From Halothece sp964463655 (GTDB lineage Bacteria; Cyanobacteriota; Cyanobacteriia; Cyanobacteriales; Rubidibacteraceae): a stretch of DNA of 19,266 bases. The notes beneath the pieces were generated by a model. It ran no database searches and was not told where the DNA came from. It was given only the letters and a program-made list of their open reading frames with translations. This document shows positions 15,769-19,266 of this stretch, one piece after another; position 1 is the first letter of the stretch; the number at the start of each line of letters is the position of its first letter. A program made the translations under genes and the position numbers. Location of the stretch: NCBI GenBank assembly GCA_964463655.1, contig CAYXDG010000067.1, positions 1 to 19,266 on the forward strand, read 5' to 3'.

Positions 15769-17286
15769 ATGGTTAGCATCAAACCAGACGAAATTAGCAG
15801 CATTATTCGCCAACAAATTGAACAGTACGACCAAACTGTCCAAGTTTCCAATGTGGGAACGGTTCTCCAAGTCGGTGACGGCATTGCCCGTATCTATGGC
15901 TTAGATAAAGTCATGGCTGGAGAATTAGTGGAATTTGAAGAAGGAACTGTTGGCATTGCCCTCAACCTGGAAGAAGACAATGTGGGTGCGGTGTTAATGG
16001 GAAGCGGTCGTGGAATTCACGAAGGCAGTTCCGTAAAAGGCACTGGTCGGATTGCTTCTATTCCTGTGGGAGAAGCAATCAAAGGTCGCATTGTTGACCC
16101 TCTTGCCCGTCCTCTCGATGGTAAAGGCGATATTCCCGCAGAATCGACTCGTCTGTTAGAATCTCCTGCACCTGGGATTATTGAACGGAAGTCTGTATAT
16201 GAACCCATGCAAACAGGGATTACCGCGATCGACAGTATGATCCCCATTGGTCGTGGACAACGGGAGTTAATCATTGGTGACCGTCAAACTGGGAAAACGG
16301 CGGTGGCGATCGATACCATCATTAACCAGAAAACAGAAGATGTGGTTTGTGTCTATGTGGCGATCGGGCAGAAAGCCTCGACAGTAGCGCAAGTGGCGGG
16401 TGTCTTAGAAGAACGGGGTGCATTAGACTACACCGTCATCGTAGCAGCAAATGCCAGCGATCCAGCAACCCTGCAATATCTTGCCCCTTATGCAGGTGCA
16501 ACGATCGCAGAACACTTCATGTATCAAGGGAAAGCTACCCTAGTTATTTATGATGACTTGAGTAAGCAAGCTCAAGCCTACCGTCAACTTTCCCTGCTCC
16601 TGCGTCGTCCCCCAGGTCGGGAAGCCTATCCCGGAGACGTTTTCTATATCCACTCTCGCTTGTTAGAACGGGCAGCCAAACTCAACGAAGAGTTAGGAGA
16701 AGGAAGCATGACGGCTCTCCCCATTATTGAAACCCAAGCAGGTGACGTTTCTGCTTACATTCCCACCAACGTGATTTCGATTACAGATGGACAAATTTTC
16801 CTCTCCTCAGACTTATTTAACTCTGGTTTCCGTCCAGCAATTAATGTGGGGATTTCCGTTTCCCGTGTGGGCTCTGCTGCTCAAATTAAAGCGATGAAGC
16901 AGGTGGCTGGTAAACTGAAGTTAGAATTAGCCCAGTTTGCGGAATTAGAAGCATTTGCCCAGTTCTCCTCTGATTTAGACCAAGCAACCCAAAAGCAATT
17001 AGCACGGGGTCAACGCTTACGGGAGATGCTCAAACAGCCTCAAAACTCTCCTCTGTTAGTCACCGAACAAATTGCCGTGGTTTACTCAGGGATTAATGGT
17101 TATCTTGATGATATCCCTGTGGAAAAAACCAATGAGTTTGTGCAAGGGCTGAAAGATTATGTGACCAACAACAAGCCTGAGTTTGCTGAGATTATTCGTT
17201 CCGAGAAGAAACTGGTGGAAAAAGCAGAAACCATCCTCAAAGAAGCCATTGCTGAGTACAAAGAAACCTTTAAGGCTTCAATGTAG
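15769..17286 (+). CDS. atpA: ATP synthase F1 subunit alpha
   Basis: Regulatory nucleotide-binding subunit, three copies per F1. The 505 residues match the family. The N-terminal beta-barrel covers about 25-95, and the Walker A sequence GDRQTGKT is at 170-177. LVIYDDLSKQAQAYRQLSLLLRRPPGREAYPGD is split across strands and loops typical of alpha (quoted blocks: LVIYDDLSKQA, RRPPGREAYPGD). NVGISVSRVGSAAQ carries Arg366, the arginine finger reaching the catalytic site on beta. SD AAGGA lies ten bases before ATG 15769. The beta and epsilon genes are absent here, as usual in cyanobacteria. An inverted repeat follows before atpC. Confidence 0.99.
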   Translation: MVSIKPDEISSIIRQQIEQYDQTVQVSNVGTVLQVGDGIARIYGLDKVMAGELVEFEEGTVGIALNLEEDNVGAVLMGSGRGIHEGSSVKGTGRIASIPVGEAIKGRIVDPLARPLDGKGDIPAESTRLLESPAPGIIERKSVYEPMQTGITAIDSMIPIGRGQRELIIGDRQTGKTAVAIDTIINQKTEDVVCVYVAIGQKASTVAQVAGVLEERGALDYTVIVAANASDPATLQYLAPYAGATIAEHFMYQGKATLVIYDDLSKQAQAYRQLSLLLRRPPGREAYPGDVFYIHSRLLERAAKLNEELGEGSMTALPIIETQAGDVSAYIPTNVISITDGQIFLSSDLFNSGFRPAINVGISVSRVGSAAQIKAMKQVAGKLKLELAQFAELEAFAQFSSDLDQATQKQLARGQRLREMLKQPQNSPLLVTEQIAVVYSGINGYLDDIPVEKTNEFVQGLKDYVTNNKPEFAEIIRSEKKLVEKAETILKEAIAEYKETFKASM

Positions 17287-17292
17287 GTCATA

Positions 17293-17314
17293 GGGGCGAA
17301 CGGTCGTTCGCCCC
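17293..17314. repeat. Perfect GC-rich palindrome between atpA and atpC
   Basis: GGGGCGAACG (17293-17302) and CGTTCGCCCC (17305-17314) form a ten-pair perfect inverted repeat with a two-base centre (realistically eight pairs and a six-base loop). It lies seven bases after the atpA stop with no U-run. Sequences of the form GGGGCGAACGGNCGTTCGCCCC are, to my recollection, dispersed in intergenic regions of several cyanobacterial genomes, so this is probably one copy of a REP-like element. Confidence 0.7.
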
Positions 17315-17351
17315 AATTACTGCCAAGTGAGAATCATAAACAAAAAAGATT

Positions 17352-18305
17352 ATGGCTAACTTAAAAGACATCCGCGATCGCATTGGTTCCGTTAAAAATA
17401 CTCGTAAAATCACTGAAGCGATGCGTCTAGTGGCAGCAGCAAAAGTGAGACGCGCTCAAGAACAAGTCAGTTCCACTCGTCCCTTTGCCGATCGCCTTGC
17501 TCAAGTGTTGTATAACCTGCAAACCCGTCTCCGCTTTGAAGATGTAGAATTACCTCTACTAGAAAATCGAGAGGTGAAATCTGTGGGGTTACTGGTAGTA
17601 TCAGGCGATCGAGGCTTGTGTGGCGCCTATAACGCTAATGTGATTAAACGCGCCCGTCAACGGGCTGAAGAATTAGAAAGAGAAGGAATTGCCTACCAAT
17701 ACATTACAGTTGGGACAAAAGCCAGTCAATTCTTTAAGCGTCGGGAAGCCCCGATTGAAGCAAGCTACACCAACTTAGAGCAAATTCCCACGGCGGAAGA
17801 AGCATCGGCGATCGCCGATGAACTGTTATCTCTGTTCTTGTCGGAAACCGTCGATCGCGTTGAGCTTATTTACACAAAATTCGTCTCTCTGATTAGTTCT
17901 CGACCTGTGATTCAAACGTTACTTCCCCTTGATCCGCAAGGGTTAGAAGTTCCTGATGATGAAATTTTCCGCTTGACCACAAAAGCGGGAGAATTAGAAG
18001 TGGAGCGAGAAAGCGTAGAAAGTGAAACCCGCACCCAAGAATTCCCCCGAGATATGATTTTTGAGCAAGACCCTGTTCAGATTTTAGATGCGCTTTTGCC
18101 TTTATATCTTAATAACCAATTGTTACGAGCATTACAAGAATCGGCAGCAAGCGAGTTAGCATCTCGGATGACAGCCATGAATAATGCGAGTGATAACGCA
18201 ACGGAATTAATTAAAACCTTGACCTTATCCTACAACAAGGCTCGTCAGGCCGCCATTACTCAAGAAATTTTAGAGGTGGTTGCTGGTGCCGAAGCACTAG
18301 GGTAG
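17352..18305 (+). CDS. atpC: ATP synthase F1 subunit gamma
   Basis: Central rotor shaft turning inside alpha3-beta3 (named atpG in E. coli). The 317 residues have the N-terminal helix IRDRIGSVKNTRKITEAMRLVAAAK, VVSGDRGLCGAYN (about 83-95) and the C-terminal helix with MTAMNNASDNA and YNKARQAAITQEILEVVAGAEAL. An extra segment at about residues 195-235 (DPQGLEVPDDEIFRLTTKAGEL...) is the insertion found in cyanobacterial and chloroplast gamma. The two redox cysteines of the chloroplast version are missing, as in other cyanobacteria, so no thiol switch is expected. ATG 17352 has only a weak purine-rich leader (AAAAAAG). It is the last gene of the operon, followed by a strong terminator. Confidence 0.98.
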   Translation: MANLKDIRDRIGSVKNTRKITEAMRLVAAAKVRRAQEQVSSTRPFADRLAQVLYNLQTRLRFEDVELPLLENREVKSVGLLVVSGDRGLCGAYNANVIKRARQRAEELEREGIAYQYITVGTKASQFFKRREAPIEASYTNLEQIPTAEEASAIADELLSLFLSETVDRVELIYTKFVSLISSRPVIQTLLPLDPQGLEVPDDEIFRLTTKAGELEVERESVESETRTQEFPRDMIFEQDPVQILDALLPLYLNNQLLRALQESAASELASRMTAMNNASDNATELIKTLTLSYNKARQAAITQEILEVVAGAEALG

Positions 18306-18324
18306 AAAAGAGATTAATGGTTGG

Positions 18325-18358
18325 ACTCTCCTCTATTAATAGGGGAGAGTTTTCTTTT
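18325..18358 (+). terminator. Rho-independent terminator of the atp operon
   Basis: ACTCTCCTCTA (18325-18335) pairs with TAGGGGAGAGT (18340-18350), eleven pairs with one G-U, around a short ATTAAT-centred loop. TTTCTTTT follows at 18351-18358. It lies 19 bases after the atpC stop and is the best intrinsic terminator in the window. Confidence 0.88.
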
Positions 18359-18406
18359 AGGGCGATCGCCCACTGATGGACGTTTCTGATTGGCGATCGG
18401 CAAACT

Positions 18407-18610
18407 CTATAGTTGCTTTCTTAAAAAGTCCATGAGTGCTTCCCAAGAAGCCAAATCAGCAGCAGCATCATATTGAGAGGAGTCTCCCTTTGCTCCCCAA
18501 ACTGTAAACGAATGACGCACTCCCATTTGACGATCGATGAGTTCCTTTTTCTTCACACAAAGATTCAAACGTTCCCTGCTTAACCACACAACCTGATACA
18601 AGGACATCAT
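18407..18610 (-). CDS. Small hypothetical protein, 67 residues
   Basis: I do not recognise the family with certainty, but the sequence has the look of a conserved cyanobacterial small soluble protein. It is rich in Lys and Arg in the first half (LSRERLNLCVKKKELIDRQ), then FTVWGAKGDSSQYDAAADLASWEALMDFL, with two Trp in WG and SWEAL contexts and no membrane segment. Start codons at 18610 and 18607 (MMSLYQ) are equivalent. There is no SD; instead TATAAT (minus strand, 18617-18622) lies only seven bases upstream, so a transcript from it would be nearly leaderless. That TATAAT is partly formed by the end of the palindromic element at 18619-18725. The gene faces the atp operon terminator. Confidence 0.6.
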   Translation of the reverse strand: MMSLYQVVWLSRERLNLCVKKKELIDRQMGVRHSFTVWGAKGDSSQYDAAADLASWEALMDFLRKQL

Positions 18611-18618
18611 TAACTGAT

Positions 18619-18725
18619 TATAGCGCTACGTGCTTATATTAGGACATTTCCCGAACGGTGGGAGTGCGACCGTCTCGGTCGCTAGTCTTTTTAAGAACGT
18701 CCTAACCTGATTTTGTAGCGCTATA
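18619..18725. mobile_element. MITE-like palindromic element, about 107 bp
   Basis: TATAGCGCTAC (18619-18629) and GTAGCGCTATA (18715-18725) are perfect 11-bp terminal inverted repeats. Nine bases further in on each side lies a second matched pair, TTAGGAC (18639-18645) and GTCCTAA (18699-18705). Near the centre GCGACCG (18666-18672) and CGGTCGC (18676-18682) form a third stem around TCT. The equal 9-base spacings show one nested structure. There is no ORF, and a target duplication is not evident. It fits a non-autonomous miniature transposable element or folded repeat of cyanobacterial intergenic DNA. Confidence 0.65.
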
Positions 18726-18740
18726 CCAAACAATGAATGA

Positions 18741-19205
18741 TCAATTAGGAGTTGAAGAGGAATCAAGTTTAAATTCCTTTAAAGCGGGATAAAAGTTTTT
18801 ATTTTCATGGCTAGGACGAGAGAGTTTTATCAGTGCAAAGCGTTGTAAGGGGGTTAAGTTTTGCCATTGTTCTGGTTTGATTTCAATCTCAAATTCGCTA
18901 GCTTTTTCCTGTAGCTGTTTGGGGATTTCTCCAGAGTTTAACCAAGGGGGATAGGGATCGATTTCTAATTCTTTTGCAGGGTCGCTTGTCTGTTGAATGA
19001 CTAAGTTTTGCAGATGGTTTTTATAAGCCGTAATTTGTTCAGGAGTTTCGCAGGGTTGATTCACTAATGCTTCCCGTTCAGTGGGGCTAAATTGATGCCA
19101 ATGGTGTAGTTTTAATTTAACGCCACAAGTGTCTAGTTTGAGGCGAACTTGCATGGGAATACAACGTAAGTCGTTAACAAAATCAGCTTCAAATTGGAAA
19201 AACAT
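18741..19205 (-). CDS. narM: Nitrate reductase-associated protein, NarM family
   Basis: Small cyanobacterial protein required for nitrate reductase activity in Synechococcus, probably for enzyme maturation rather than catalysis; cytoplasmic. The 154 residues begin MFFQFEADFVNDLRCIPMQVR, and the middle block LDTCGVKLKL and the C-terminal LTPLQRFALIKLSRPSHENKNF and PALKEF are the family's most conserved parts. Cysteines at 15, 27 and 52 sit in the expected contexts (RCIPM, DTCG, QPCET). ATG 19205 has no SD; its upstream sequence is the AT-rich heptamer array at the window edge. No nitrate transport or reductase gene is visible, though they could lie beyond the edge. Family assignment is from recalled sequence pattern. 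Confidence 0.82.
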   Translation of the reverse strand: MFFQFEADFVNDLRCIPMQVRLKLDTCGVKLKLHHWHQFSPTEREALVNQPCETPEQITAYKNHLQNLVIQQTSDPAKELEIDPYPPWLNSGEIPKQLQEKASEFEIEIKPEQWQNLTPLQRFALIKLSRPSHENKNFYPALKEFKLDSSSTPN

Positions 19206-19211
19206 AGTTTT

Positions 19212-19266
19212 GTTATTAGTTATTAGTTATTAGTTATTTGTTATTTGTTATTTGTTATTTGTTATT
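19212..19266. repeat. Heptanucleotide tandem repeat, nearly 8 units, running off the window
   Basis: Three units of GTTATTA (19212-19232) followed by GTTATTT units (from 19233 to the edge), in perfect seven-base register. It starts seven bases upstream of the narM start codon, so it is the narM leader or promoter region. It is a short tandemly repeated repeat of the kind common in cyanobacteria; unit number probably varies between strains. Confidence 0.85.

Noticed and set aside
12441..18305. Missing beta and epsilon genes as an anomaly of the atp operon
   Set aside because: Separate placement of the beta and epsilon genes is normal in cyanobacteria.
19212..19266. CRISPR-like array
   Set aside because: Units are contiguous seven-mers with no spacers.

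Overview
The window comes from a cyanobacterium. The evidence is the split ATP synthase cluster (order I, a, c, b', b, delta, alpha, gamma, with a duplicated b subunit and no beta or epsilon), a phylloquinone-pathway menB, an NDH-1 ndhB, a NarM-type nitrate-reductase-associated protein, and more than 20 copies of the HIP1 octamer GCGATCGC. I cannot name the species from sequence alone.

Layout. 1-1331 (minus): two tandem MscS-type mechanosensitive channel genes, both decayed by deletions and frame changes. 1431-2261 (minus): an unrecognised two-pass membrane protein. 2320-6344 (plus): mnmE, menB and ndhB. 6439-8643 (plus): a GH57 glycoside hydrolase, convergent with purD (8683-9948, minus). 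9949-10602: a gene-poor gap with one strong inverted repeat. 10603-12014 (minus): a Tat-exported sulfatase gene with a single frameshift at a six-base A run. 12015-12440: the leader region of the atp operon, with a candidate 44-residue small ORF. 12441-18305 (plus): atpI-atpB-atpE-atpG-atpF-atpH-atpA-atpC, closed by a strong intrinsic terminator. 18407-19205 (minus): a small conserved-looking protein, a roughly 107-bp MITE-like palindromic element and the NarM-family gene. The window ends in a heptanucleotide tandem repeat.

How the genes fit together. NdhB pumps protons as part of NDH-1, MenB makes the naphthoquinone ring of phylloquinone for photosystem I, and the atp cluster encodes all of Fo plus three F1 subunits. 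The other genes (tRNA modification, purine synthesis, glucan metabolism, nitrate assimilation) are ordinary housekeeping neighbours and form no evident joint pathway. The most notable non-coding feature is a set of hairpins inside the atp operon. They sit where the required subunit stoichiometry changes: before and after atpE (c ring), and between atpA (three copies) and atpC (one copy).

I found no CRISPR array, tRNA, rRNA, phage or defence system, and nothing that amounts to a new multi-gene system. The points worth checking are gene decay (MscS pair, sulfatase), the small ORF before atpI, the atp hairpins and the small mobile-type repeats.
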